From Hungatella sp. UBA5982 (lineage in GTDB: Bacteria; Bacillota; Clostridia; Lachnospirales; Lachnospiraceae), in contig DJBG01000115.1 of assembly GCA_002429965.1 (NCBI GenBank), positions 50,636 to 60,446 of the forward strand: a stretch of 9,811 bases of DNA, read 5' to 3'. This document shows, piece after piece, positions 1-6,900 of the stretch; within the stretch, counting starts at the first letter, position 1, and each line of letters begins with the position of its first letter. A program made the position numbers and the translations under genes. The notes beneath the pieces were generated by a model. It was not told where the DNA came from. It ran no database searches and worked only from the letters and a program-made list of their open reading frames with translations.

Positions 1-9
1 TGACCTCCT
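1..9 (-). promoter_or_regulatory. Ribosome binding site of a leftward gene starting outside the window
   Basis: Read on the minus strand these bases are AGGAGGTCA, a full Shine-Dalgarno core. The start codon it would serve must lie just left of position 1, so another minus-strand gene begins there. The nearest good minus-strand -10 (TATAAT, 210-215) is about 200 bases upstream, which would give a long leader running through the decayed coding sequence at 72-167. Confidence 0.6.
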
Positions 10-71
10 AAAATTTTTATCTGGCTGACGCATATTATTAACGATTTCTACGAATGAATGCGCCTTTTTCA

Positions 72-167
72 CTACCAAGAGCATAATGCTCCTTCTTCAT
101 AAAGGTAATCCAAAAATACCTTTGCCATAAAAGACATTTTCGCAGGCAACCTTTCATTGTATCCGTT
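72..167 (-). pseudogene. Decayed C-terminal fragment, possibly of a LysR-type regulator
   Basis: A 31-codon open stretch without a start codon lies between in-frame stops (TGA at 168-170 and TAG at 72-74). It reads RLPAKMSFMAKVFLDYLYEE near its middle. The pattern of a Leu-Pro residue pair, a short basic stretch and then a V-F-L-D-Y-L helix resembles the last helix of LysR-family regulators. No other part of such a gene is visible nearby. The assignment rests on this short pattern only and could be chance. Confidence 0.25.
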
Positions 168-209
168 TCATTAATGCTATCATACCGTATCACATATTAC
201 AATTATCCC

Positions 210-215
210 ATTATA
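210..215 (-). promoter_or_regulatory. Candidate -10 box for the leftward gene outside the window
   Basis: The minus strand reads TATAAT here. No good TTGACA-like -35 is found at 16-18 bp, and the expected -35 region falls inside the dyad at 222-261. A weak -35 overlapped by a dyad is typical of a promoter that depends on a regulator. It would drive the gene whose ribosome binding site is at the left edge. Confidence 0.35.
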
Positions 216-221
216 TTTTTA

Positions 222-261
222 AAATAGAGTACAGTCCTTTTTCAAGGAATGCACCCTATTT
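222..261. promoter_or_regulatory. 40-bp imperfect inverted repeat, operator-like
   Basis: The two halves pair at 15 of 20 positions around a centre at 241/242. The outer arm is AATAG/CTATT, the inner core TCCTT/AAGGA, with GTAC-like and GCAC-like segments between. It has no T-tract on either side, so it does not look like a terminator. Its position just upstream of the TATAAT at 210-215 suggests a binding site for a dimeric regulator such as an HxlR- or MarR-type protein. The regulator family is a guess. Confidence 0.35.
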
Positions 262-335
262 ATTTATCTTCTTCATATTCATATATTTAACGGTATGAGA
301 AATATTTTCTTAGCAGTGATAGGTATCAAATAACC

Positions 336-419
336 TTAGAAATCCACACTGATTTCAAAGTCAAATGGAATGATTCCCTTCTGAATAATCCAGCACAGAC
401 CAAGCTGAGCCAATTCGAT
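336..419 (-). pseudogene. Aldo/keto reductase C-terminal remnant with internal deletion
   Basis: Directly after the stop of the FMN reductase gene and a second in-frame TAA, the minus strand stays open for 27 codons. It reads LAQLGLCWIIQKGIIP and then FDFEIS. In aldo/keto reductases the first part matches the strand-helix segment ending in 'QxGIIPIPKS', and 'FDFEL(S)' occurs about 17-20 residues later. Here the two are fused directly, so the 'PKS...RIxEN' NADPH-binding stretch between them seems to be deleted. There is no start, and nothing else of the roughly 280-residue enzyme is present. Aldo/keto reductases are common partners of AdhR-like MerR regulators, so this is probably the relic of a lost gene of the adjacent locus. 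Confidence 0.5.
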
Positions 420-422
420 TTA

Positions 423-1049
423 TTATCGTATGAAATTAGTCATAACATGGTCTTCTTCTACAGGAGCAGGTATGTTCTCTTTTTCTGCATCAATGATCTT
501 TAGCAGCCAGGCCATTGATCTGGCGTTTTTGCGGATAGTCTGGATTCCTTCCTCGTCCTTAATAATTTCCCCTTTATCCATACCGTATGCTACTGTCCAG
601 TATTGGGACGGCGTCATAACGGTCTGGGCTAAGTTAAGATAGTTATTAAGCTGATGTACTACATCTACACCGCCTGCGCGTCTTACAACTGAAATGGAAG
701 TTGCAACTTTATATTTGAAATAACCTGAGCTTGTGAAAAATACCCTATCCAGAAAGGCCTTCATTGTTCCTGCTATTCCTGCATAATATGTCGGGGATCC
801 AAGGATGAAACCGTCTGCCTCCCGCATCTTTTTTGCAGTCTCATTAACAATGTCATTTTTGAAAACACAGTGATTTCCTTCGGAAGTCCAACAGTATCCA
901 CAGTGAATGCACCCGTGGATATCTAGATGACCTATTTGAATGATCTCAACTTCTATCCCCTGCTGCTCCAACTCATCTGTCATTATCTTGAGTGCCTGAT
1001 CTGTATTACCGTTTTTACGTGGACTGCCATTAATTGCTATCACTTTCAT
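423..1049 (-). CDS. Flavodoxin-fold NAD(P)H:FMN reductase, iron-sulfur-flavoprotein-like
   Basis: A 208-residue cytoplasmic flavodoxin-like protein of the FMN_red/Isf group, of normal length. Residues 8-16 (GSPRKNGNT) form the FMN phosphate-binding loop, and residues 84-102 (GSPTYY...FLDR) are the second flavin-contact loop and the dimer helix. Cysteines 47, 50, 53 and 61 give CX2CX2CX7C, the compact spacing that binds a 4Fe-4S cluster in archaeal iron-sulfur flavoproteins. Relatives in anaerobes pass electrons to quinones, nitro compounds or oxygen species; the substrate here is unknown. The start is supported by AAAGGAG at 1059-1065, 9 nt upstream. It is divergent from the MerR gene and carries a MerR-type promoter with the same operator, so it is probably that regulator's target. 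Cluster binding is inferred from cysteine spacing only. Confidence 0.88.
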   Translation of the reverse strand: MKVIAINGSPRKNGNTDQALKIMTDELEQQGIEVEIIQIGHLDIHGCIHCGYCWTSEGNHCVFKNDIVNETAKKMREADGFILGSPTYYAGIAGTMKAFLDRVFFTSSGYFKYKVATSISVVRRAGGVDVVHQLNNYLNLAQTVMTPSQYWTVAYGMDKGEIIKDEEGIQTIRKNARSMAWLLKIIDAEKENIPAPVEEDHVMTNFIR

Positions 1050-1080
1050 AAATCCACACTCCTTTCTTTACTATACGGAA

Positions 1081-1111
1081 AGTATAGACCCTACACTTAG
1101 ATGTAGGTCAA
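1081..1111 (-). promoter_or_regulatory. MerR-type promoter of the FMN reductase gene (19-bp spacer)
   Basis: On the minus strand a TTGACC -35 (1106-1111) and a TATACT -10 (1081-1086) are separated by 19 bp. This overlong spacer is characteristic of promoters activated by MerR-family proteins through DNA untwisting. The spacer region contains a strong dyad, CCTACATCTAAGTGTAGG, centred between the two boxes. The same pattern stands in front of the merR-like gene at 1250-1280. Confidence 0.75.
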
Positions 1112-1163
1112 TAGTATAAATAAAAATTATTATTACATTATTCGACAATTTTTATAATCGCTC

Positions 1164-1194
1164 CAGACTTAGATTTAACATAGTCTATTATAAT
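1164..1194 (+). promoter_or_regulatory. Possible third MerR-type promoter, weak -35
   Basis: CAGACT (1164-1169) and TATAAT (1189-1194) are also separated by exactly 19 bp. The spacer region contains the dyad AGACT (1165-1169)/AGTCT (1182-1186) and a CTTAGATTTAAC stretch resembling AdhR-type operators. The -35 is poor. Transcription would start near 1201, just before the ribosome binding site of a 27-codon ORF. It could also be a relic. Confidence 0.35.
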
Positions 1195-1218
1195 TATCGA
1201 AGAAAAGGAAATTATAAT

Positions 1219-1302
1219 ATGACAGATTCTATATTTTTCATTATTATCCTTGACCTAGAGCTAAGTGTAAGCAGTATAATATATAAAAACTATTTGAGGT
1301 GA
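1219..1302 (+). CDS. Possible 27-residue leader peptide upstream of the MerR gene
   Basis: An ATG-started frame of 27 codons begins MTDSIFFIIILDLEL. AAAAGGAAA lies at 1204-1212, close upstream, and the TGA stop (1300-1302) sits inside the ribosome binding site of the merR-like gene. That layout would permit translational coupling to the GTG at 1308. The peptide is hydrophobic at its N-terminus and matches no family I know. Against it, the frame runs through the promoter at 1250-1280, and a short open frame in AT-rich DNA is easily random. Confidence 0.2.
   Translation: MTDSIFFIIILDLELSVSSIIYKNYLR
1250..1280 (+). promoter_or_regulatory. MerR-type promoter of the regulator gene (19-bp spacer)
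   Basis: TTGACC (1250-1255) and TATAAT (1275-1280) are separated by 19 bp. The dyad region CCTAGAGCTAAGTGTAAG matches the operator of the divergent reductase gene at most positions, including the shared block CTAAGTGTA in the same place. The regulator therefore probably controls its own gene as well as the reductase. Confidence 0.7.
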
Positions 1303-1307
1303 TAAAC

Positions 1308-1730
1308 GTGAACTATACCATAGCACAAGCTGCTAAAAAAATGAATTTAACAATATACACATTAAGATACTATGACCGTGAAGGGCTGTTATCTAACGTG
1401 AAAAGGGATAAATCAGGCAGCCGCATTTTTACAAAGGATGATATGGAAATGCTCTCGCTTATATGCTGTCTTAAGAATACCGGTATGCCTATTAAGAAAA
1501 TAAAGCAATTTACAGACTGGCAAAATGAAGGCAACCAAACCCTTCATACCCGTAACGATATGTTAGAAAATCATAAAGAAGACATTTTAAAGCAAATCGA
1601 TGATTTAAAAAAACATCTTTGTTCGATTGACCGAAAGCTGGATTATTACCATGATGCCTGCCAGGCCTATGATACGAACTCACCTATTCCAACCTGCTGC
1701 GAATATACGGGTGATGAATCAGAATTTTAG
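1308..1730 (+). CDS. MerR-family transcriptional regulator, AdhR/NmlR-like
   Basis: A dimeric DNA-binding regulator of about 140 residues, normal for the family. Residues 3-28 (YTIAQAAKKMNLTIYTLRYY...GLL) are the winged helix-turn-helix with the diagnostic LRYYDREGLL. A second DNA-contact segment follows (residues 32-65, with GSRIFTKDD and LKNTGMPIKKI). The rest is a coiled coil (about 75-115) that makes the dimer. Cys53/Cys54 in LICCLKNTGM lie where AdhR/NmlR-type regulators carry a cysteine that senses aldehydes or electrophiles; further cysteines are near the C-terminus. I chose the GTG at 1308 because GAGGTG (1296-1301) is then a well-placed ribosome binding site. The in-frame GTG at 1299 lies within that site. 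Its probable targets are its own gene and the divergent FMN reductase. The signal is inferred, not shown. Confidence 0.88.
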   Translation: MNYTIAQAAKKMNLTIYTLRYYDREGLLSNVKRDKSGSRIFTKDDMEMLSLICCLKNTGMPIKKIKQFTDWQNEGNQTLHTRNDMLENHKEDILKQIDDLKKHLCSIDRKLDYYHDACQAYDTNSPIPTCCEYTGDESEF

Positions 1731-1856
1731 TCTGCATTTAGGCTCACCATCGTCTTTTCATTGTTTTTCGCCGGAACCGTTTTATAGATTCCTCAAGCCT
1801 TTGAAAATCCAAAAAGATGATACATGAAGCGGGGATTCCTTGATGTAAAATCTTGT

Positions 1857-1885
1857 ACTATTATATTAATTCTAATCATATTTTA
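1857..1885 (+). promoter_or_regulatory. Sigma-K-like promoter of the propeller protein gene
   Basis: CATATTTTA (1877-1885) is a perfect match to the sigma-K -10 pattern CATAnnnTA. An AC (1857-1858) lies 18 bp upstream, one more than the usual 16-17. Transcription would start near 1892, about 25 nt before the TTG start. A sigma-A alternative also exists: TTGATG (1840-1845), 16 bp, TATATT (1862-1867). The sequence alone does not decide between them. Confidence 0.35.
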
Positions 1886-1904
1886 TTAATAAAAAGATTA
1901 GAAT
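1869..1904 (+). promoter_or_regulatory. Perfect 9-bp inverted repeat around the promoter -10 and leader
   Basis: ATTCTAATC (1869-1877) and GATTAGAAT (1896-1904) are exact inverted copies. Inside them lies the 14-bp palindrome TTTTATTAATAAAA (1881-1894). There is no following T-tract and the element ends right at the GGGG ribosome binding region, so it is unlikely to be a terminator. It may be an operator over the promoter or, if transcribed, a stem that affects translation start. Confidence 0.4.
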
Positions 1905-1916
1905 GGGGTTAGCACA

Positions 1917-3332
1917 TTGGTAAAAGTTAAGGTTCATTTACAGCCATTAGTAGGTAATATAAATTTACCCACTGTTTTAAAAACAGCCATACTTCCGGGT
2001 GACAAGGCAGAACGATTATTTATTGCAACCCAAATCGGAGAAATCTTTTACATAGGAGACGGAGCTATAGAAACTTTTTTAGATATCCGCCCTAGAATTT
2101 TAGAACTGGGAGGTTCTTCCGGCGGGTATGATGAACGTGGATTACTGGGATTAGCATTTCATCCCGACTTTTATAAGAATGGCCTGTTTTACCTTCATTA
2201 CTCAGTTGCCGGAACGCAAGGTCCAGGTGCTCTTCCTTCATTTTTTAAGCCTGACCCATGCGACCCTGCAACCTTAAACTTAAAGTGGACAAATAGGGAA
2301 ACGCAGTATAATCACATTGATACCGTTGAAGAGTGGATCTTACAATCCAATTCCCAACCTCAAAAACGCCGTACATTACTTAGTATAAGACGGCCATTCC
2401 TAAATCATAATGGTGTCAACAGCTTAAACTTTTCACCAGAAACAGGAAAGCTTGTTTTAACAACCGGAGATGGCGGCGCAGGCTACGATCCATTTAATTT
2501 AAGCCAGGATGATATGGAAATTGCCGGTAAAATAATAGAAATTGACGTGGCGGAGAATACATTTAATGATAATCCGCCCGTTATCACACGCTTTCAAGAG
2601 CTTCCTGTACCCTTTCAGGAAACGCTTACGGTTATTGCCAAAGGAGTCCGCAATATAACAGGCATTTCATTTCAAAGGTTTAACGATCAATATATCAAAT
2701 ATGCAGGCAATGTGGGACAGGATCTGGTAGAGTCGATTTTTTCATTTGTTGATTATAAACCCATACCGGTTACCAAGCTTATCCAATCTTCTATGATGAA
2801 TCCCGAACCTGATCAAGAAGGATTTGTTAACTTTGGCTGGCGTAGCTGGGAGGGTGCTCTCCCTACTTCAATAATAAGTAACTGCTCAGCTAACCCGGCT
2901 TTAAATGAGAAAATAATTGCTTATTACGATGAAACAATAACAACATCGGTAAAGCGCTTACCGCCACTCATCAGTTATTTTCATCAAGATCCACGGCCCG
3001 ATAAATTTGGGGCAACTGCGCTTACAGGAGTCCAGCCATACATGGGAAATGAAATCCCCGATTTAACGGGAAGCATTGTGTTTACTGATCTTGCCAGGAA
3101 CGAAGACTCTCCGCCGCCTGTCAGAGGGGCTTTAGCTTATACCACGGTAAAAGCAGGTTGTGAACTCCAGGATTTTAGTGTTATTGAAACTGATTATGAT
3201 TTTGGTTCTAAATCAGCCTATTTTGTTGGCTTGGGAACGAATCTGGATCAAACCAGGCTATATTTAGGGGTCTATGGGTCTATGAAAGTAACTGATTTAA
3301 ACCAGGGTACTATTTTTGAAATTATTCCATGA
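1917..3332 (+). CDS. Glucose/sorbosone dehydrogenase-like (PQQ-type) beta-propeller protein
   Basis: A 471-residue protein of the soluble aldose/sorbosone dehydrogenase superfamily, a six-bladed propeller. Visible family motifs are DERGLLGLAFHPDF (72-85), NHNGVNSLNFSPETGKL (163-179) followed by TTGDGG, GVRNITGISFQ (243-253), NFGWRSWEG (305-313) and SYFHQDPRPDKFG (353-365). His164 lies where soluble glucose dehydrogenase has its catalytic histidine; Arg245-Asn246 match its PQQ-contacting Arg-Asn pair. The start is TTG with a GGGG-type ribosome binding site. There is no signal peptide, although most relatives are exported. Clostridia are not known to make PQQ, so cofactor, substrate and even enzyme activity are uncertain; a binding or structural role is possible. 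It lies 32 bp before the thioesterase gene, probably in one operon. A sigma-K-like promoter precedes it. Confidence 0.82.
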   Translation: MVKVKVHLQPLVGNINLPTVLKTAILPGDKAERLFIATQIGEIFYIGDGAIETFLDIRPRILELGGSSGGYDERGLLGLAFHPDFYKNGLFYLHYSVAGTQGPGALPSFFKPDPCDPATLNLKWTNRETQYNHIDTVEEWILQSNSQPQKRRTLLSIRRPFLNHNGVNSLNFSPETGKLVLTTGDGGAGYDPFNLSQDDMEIAGKIIEIDVAENTFNDNPPVITRFQELPVPFQETLTVIAKGVRNITGISFQRFNDQYIKYAGNVGQDLVESIFSFVDYKPIPVTKLIQSSMMNPEPDQEGFVNFGWRSWEGALPTSIISNCSANPALNEKIIAYYDETITTSVKRLPPLISYFHQDPRPDKFGATALTGVQPYMGNEIPDLTGSIVFTDLARNEDSPPPVRGALAYTTVKAGCELQDFSVIETDYDFGSKSAYFVGLGTNLDQTRLYLGVYGSMKVTDLNQGTIFEIIP

Positions 3333-3364
3333 ATATTAAATACCAATAAGAAGGAGAGATACTT

Positions 3365-3790
3365 ATGATTATCAAGCCATATACCAGAAAAACCCATTAT
3401 TATGAAACCGACCAAATGGGGATTATACACCATGCCAACTATATTCACTGGATGGAAGAAGCACGGGTGGATTTTATGGATCAAATTGGCTTCAGCTATG
3501 ATCGCGCAGTCAGCACTGGAATCGATTTTGCACTATTAAGTATTTCCTGCGAATACAAATCTATGGTCCGATTTGGTGAAACTGTTAACATTCAGGTCTC
3601 GATTTCAGCCCTCTCTGTTTCTAAAATGACTGTCCAGTATCAAATGACGGATGCAGCCACCGGCAAATTAAGGACAATCGGGGAAAGCACACATTGCTAT
3701 TATGATGCAAACAGGAAGCGCCCGGTTTCTTTAAAAAAGTCTCTGCCTGATTTATATGATTTATTTACTTCTCTCTGTGAATCAGAATAA
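3365..3790 (+). CDS. Acyl-CoA thioesterase, 4HBT/YbgC-type hotdog fold
   Basis: A 141-residue cytoplasmic hotdog-fold enzyme that hydrolyses acyl-CoA or related thioesters, of normal length for the family. The N-terminal active-site motif is complete at residues 12-34: YYETDQMGIIHHANY followed by IHWMEEAR. Asp16 is the expected catalytic acid, and His23, Asn25 and Tyr26 belong to the conserved HHANY block. The central block (residues 52-75, FALLSISCEYKSMVRFGET) is also typical. AAGGAG (3351-3356), 8 nt upstream, supports the ATG. It follows the propeller gene by 32 bp with no promoter or terminator between, so co-transcription is likely, but no pathway links the two proteins. Small relatives act on short-chain or aromatic acyl-CoAs; the substrate cannot be read here. 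Confidence 0.88.
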   Translation: MIIKPYTRKTHYYETDQMGIIHHANYIHWMEEARVDFMDQIGFSYDRAVSTGIDFALLSISCEYKSMVRFGETVNIQVSISALSVSKMTVQYQMTDAATGKLRTIGESTHCYYDANRKRPVSLKKSLPDLYDLFTSLCESE

Positions 3791-3816
3791 GTTTGATATG
3801 GCTTAAATGTTGAGCA

Positions 3817-3855
3817 TAAAAATACCGCCAACCGTAATTCAACGGTTGACGGTAT
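3817..3855 (-). terminator. Rho-independent terminator of the DUF11 gene, between convergent genes
   Basis: Positions 3822-3835 pair with 3842-3855 at 13 of 14 positions around a 6-base loop (outer arm ATACCG/CGGTAT, inner arm CAACCGT/ACGGTTG). On the minus strand the stem is followed by TTTTTA, as expected for a terminator of the leftward DUF11 gene. On the plus strand no T-run follows, so for the thioesterase operon it is at best a weak stop. Confidence 0.85.
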
Positions 3856-3878
3856 AAACTTATCTTATCCACTGTATC

Positions 3879-3902
3879 TTAACAGGAAGAGCAGCAAGAT
3901 CA
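3879..3902 (-). other. TGA stop of the DUF11 gene followed in frame by a Cys-rich tail
   Basis: The annotated frame ends ...IIKCCDD with TGA (3900-3902). The next minus-strand codons are TCT TGC TGC TCT TCC TGT TAA, giving Ser-Cys-Cys-Ser-Ser-Cys and a second stop (3879-3881). A TGA differs by one base from TGT/TGC, so the ancestral end may have read CCDDCSCCSSC. Either a point mutation trimmed the tail, or the TGA is sometimes read through. Confidence 0.45.
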
Positions 3903-6900
3903 ATCGTCACAACATTTTATAATTTGAACACAAGCTGTCGCGGTATTATTGTCAAGATCTGGATCTGGTGTTGTTGAACTGACTTGTGCTGTATTAATTA
4001 TTTTACAAGAACATGTTTGCCGTATACATCCTTTTATAAGAACGACTCTTGATGTGCCTGCTGGTATTGTGCCTAAGTTAATACTTCCAGGCCATGGCTG
4101 GAAAGCAAAACCATCATCCAGTGAATACACCGGCTTTTTAAGAATGTTTGCCAAGCTATCTGTTAAAACGACATTCAGAGCATCTGCCGGGCCTGCATTT
4201 GATACCACGATTGTAAACTCCACCAGTTCTCCGCAGCAAGCCTCTTTCTTATTTGCAAATTTCTTCACAGAAACGTCTGCTTCTGTTTCTTCAGCTGCCG
4301 CTACTGCTACACATATTGATGATACGTTGTTAAACAGATTAGGATCCGGCGTTGCTGAGATTGCAATTGCCGTATTATTAATACAGCCTGAAGCTGATTC
4401 TGCTACTGTACCTCTAATGATAATTGTTCTTGATTCTCCAGCCGGCAATGCCCCTATATTAAGGGAGCCCAGCCATGGATTAAAGGTTGCCCCTCCATCG
4501 ACTGAAAATATCGGTCCTGTAATGCTTGCTGAGATATTATCATTTACAATCACATTTTCTGCAGTATTTGGTCCTGCATTGGATACTACAAGAGTGAAGG
4601 TTATCATTTCACCTGGAGCCACTGGATTGGGGCTTGCAGTTTTTGTAATTGAAACATCAGCCCGTGCAGGAGCTAATATTGGCGTCTCTGTCGTTGAAGT
4701 GTTGTTCTCCGGATTTGGGTCTGGTGTAGGGGAGCTGACGGTTGCTGTATTTATAATAATGCCTGCTGCCGTTGGGCTTACAGTTCCTCTTATTACTATA
4801 ATTCTTTCCGCTCCTGCCGGTAATGTTCCTAAATTAAGAAATCCCGGCCATGGATTAAATGTTACTCCTCCATCGATTGAGTACTCTGGATTAAGAATAG
4901 AACTTGGTATACTATCCATCAAAAGAACATCCTCTGCAGCATTTGGACCAAAGTTATTCACTACAATTGTATAGCTAAGCGGCTCTCCCGGTATCGCAAT
5001 CGCCTGATTGCTTTGTTTTTCTACAGCAATATCTGCTTCGACAGCTGATACTGGAGTTTCTAGCGTTGAAGTGTTATTCTCCGGATTTGGATCTGGTGTC
5101 GTGGAGCTAACGATTGCTGTATTGGAAATCACGCCTGTTGCGTCAGGGCTTACAGTTCCTCTTATTATGATAACTCTTTCTGCTCCTGCCGGTAATGTTC
5201 CTAAATTAAGAAATCCCGGCCATGGATTAAATGTTACTCCTCCATCGATTGAGTACATTGGATTAAGAATAGAGCTTGGTATACTGTCCATTAGAAGAAC
5301 ATTCTCTGCAGCATTCGGACCAAAGTTATTAACTATAATTGTATAGCTAAATGGCTCTCCCGGTATAGCAACTGCCTGATTACTTTGTTTTTCTACAGCA
5401 ACGTCTGCCTCGACAGCTGATACTGGGATTTCTAACGTTGAAGAATTATTCTCTGGATTTGGATCTGGTGTCGTGGAGCTAACGATTGCTGTATTGGAAA
5501 TCACGCCTGTTGCGTCTGGGCTTACAGTTCCTTTAATTATGATAATCCTTTCTGCTCCTGCCGGTAAAGTTCCTAAGCTAAGAAATCCTGGCCATGGATT
5601 AAATGTTACTCCTCCATCGATTGAGTACATTGGATTAAGGATAGAACTAGGGATACTATCCATTAAAAGTACATTTTCTGCTGCACTTGGGCCAAAATTA
5701 TTAACTGTTATCGTATAGCTAAACGGCTCTCCTGGGACTGCAATTACCTGATTACTATGCTTAACTACAGCAACGTCTGCTTCGACGACTGCTACCGGAG
5801 TCTCTAAGGTTGAAGTATTATTATCTGGATTTGGATCTGGTGTAGGTGAGCTAACCGTTGCTGTGTTCGTAATGACGCCTGTTGCTGTTGGGCTCACAGT
5901 TCCCCTAATAAGAACAATTCTTACCCCTCCTGCCTCTATTGTACCTAAGTTAAGGCTTCCGATCCAAGGATGGAAAGTCACTCCGTCATCTATTGAAAAC
6001 TGTGGATTGAGTATACTAGTTGGAATACTATCCGTTAGAAGGACACTTTCTGCATCGGCTGGGCCAAAATTTGAAACTATAATTGTATAGGTGAACAACT
6101 GCCCTGGGACTGCAGTCTGATTATCACTTTGCTTTACTACAGCAATGTCTGCTTCGCCTGGTAATTCTTCAACCATAAGAGGAACTGGGTTGGATTCTTC
6201 TGAAAAGTTACCTGGTATGCCACCCTCAACAGGTGTATATGAGTAATCGATAGTTGCTGTATTTATAGCAGGATTCGGATTCGGAATGCCTTCAACTCTT
6301 ACCTGAAACGTCACTTCCGTGACGGATCCACCTGGAATATCCGGCAGCGGAAAACCTATATTAGGATCAACTCCCAGCTCAGGAACTCCATTAACCGTTA
6401 CACTTCCAGGTATGAATAATAAACCATTCGGTACATTATCCCTAAAAAATACATTAGTCAGAGGACTGGTACACGTATTTGTTAATTTAACTGTATACGT
6501 TACGATATCGCCCACATTTGCAGTAAACGTGCTACTTGATTTAACTGGGGTAAATATTGGTACTAAGATTTCCTGTAAAGCCACATCATCAATTGCATAA
6601 TCGTTCCCTACAACAGCTTCTCCTTCACTGAAGAATTCTACTGTAATTTGAGTGTTATTCATAGAATTAATGACAGTTCCTATTTGTTTCCACTCTGGTG
6701 CGTTTATATTAACTGGAATCTCAACTCCTAATGCTTGCTGAAACAGTACATTACCGTTTTGATCCAGGATTCTGACACCTAACTGTGCTGGCGGAAAGCC
6801 TGTTACTTTAAAAAGATTAAGAATCCATGTGCTGAATAAAAAATTAGTATTTGGTGTAACCGGTACTGTAGACCTAAAAAATACGGCTCCTGGGTTAAAC

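Noticed and set aside
430..642. Plus-strand open frame of 70 codons
   Set aside because: Antisense to the clear FMN reductase gene, with no recognisable domain.
1299..1307. GTG at 1299 as start of the MerR-type regulator
   Set aside because: It lies inside GAGGTG, the best ribosome binding site. Starting at 1308 gives proper spacing and the usual N-terminal length for the family.
1744..1857. Minus-strand open stretch of 37 codons without a start, containing LEESIKRFRRK
   Set aside because: It looks somewhat protein-like, but no family is recognisable and it has no start or ribosome binding site. It may be chance or an unidentifiable relic.
3949..4974. Long plus-strand open frame (341 codons), with similar ones at 5008-5346, 5473-5718, 5863-6090, 6319-6600, 6829-7221 and 7249-7449
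   Set aside because: They lie antisense to the DUF11 gene and repeat with its 372-bp period. Their openness follows from the repeated codons of the real gene; none has a convincing ribosome binding site or family motif.
3918..6155. Regular repeats considered as a CRISPR or satellite array
   Set aside because: The unit is about 372 bp, has no spacer structure and is fully coding for DUF11 domains.
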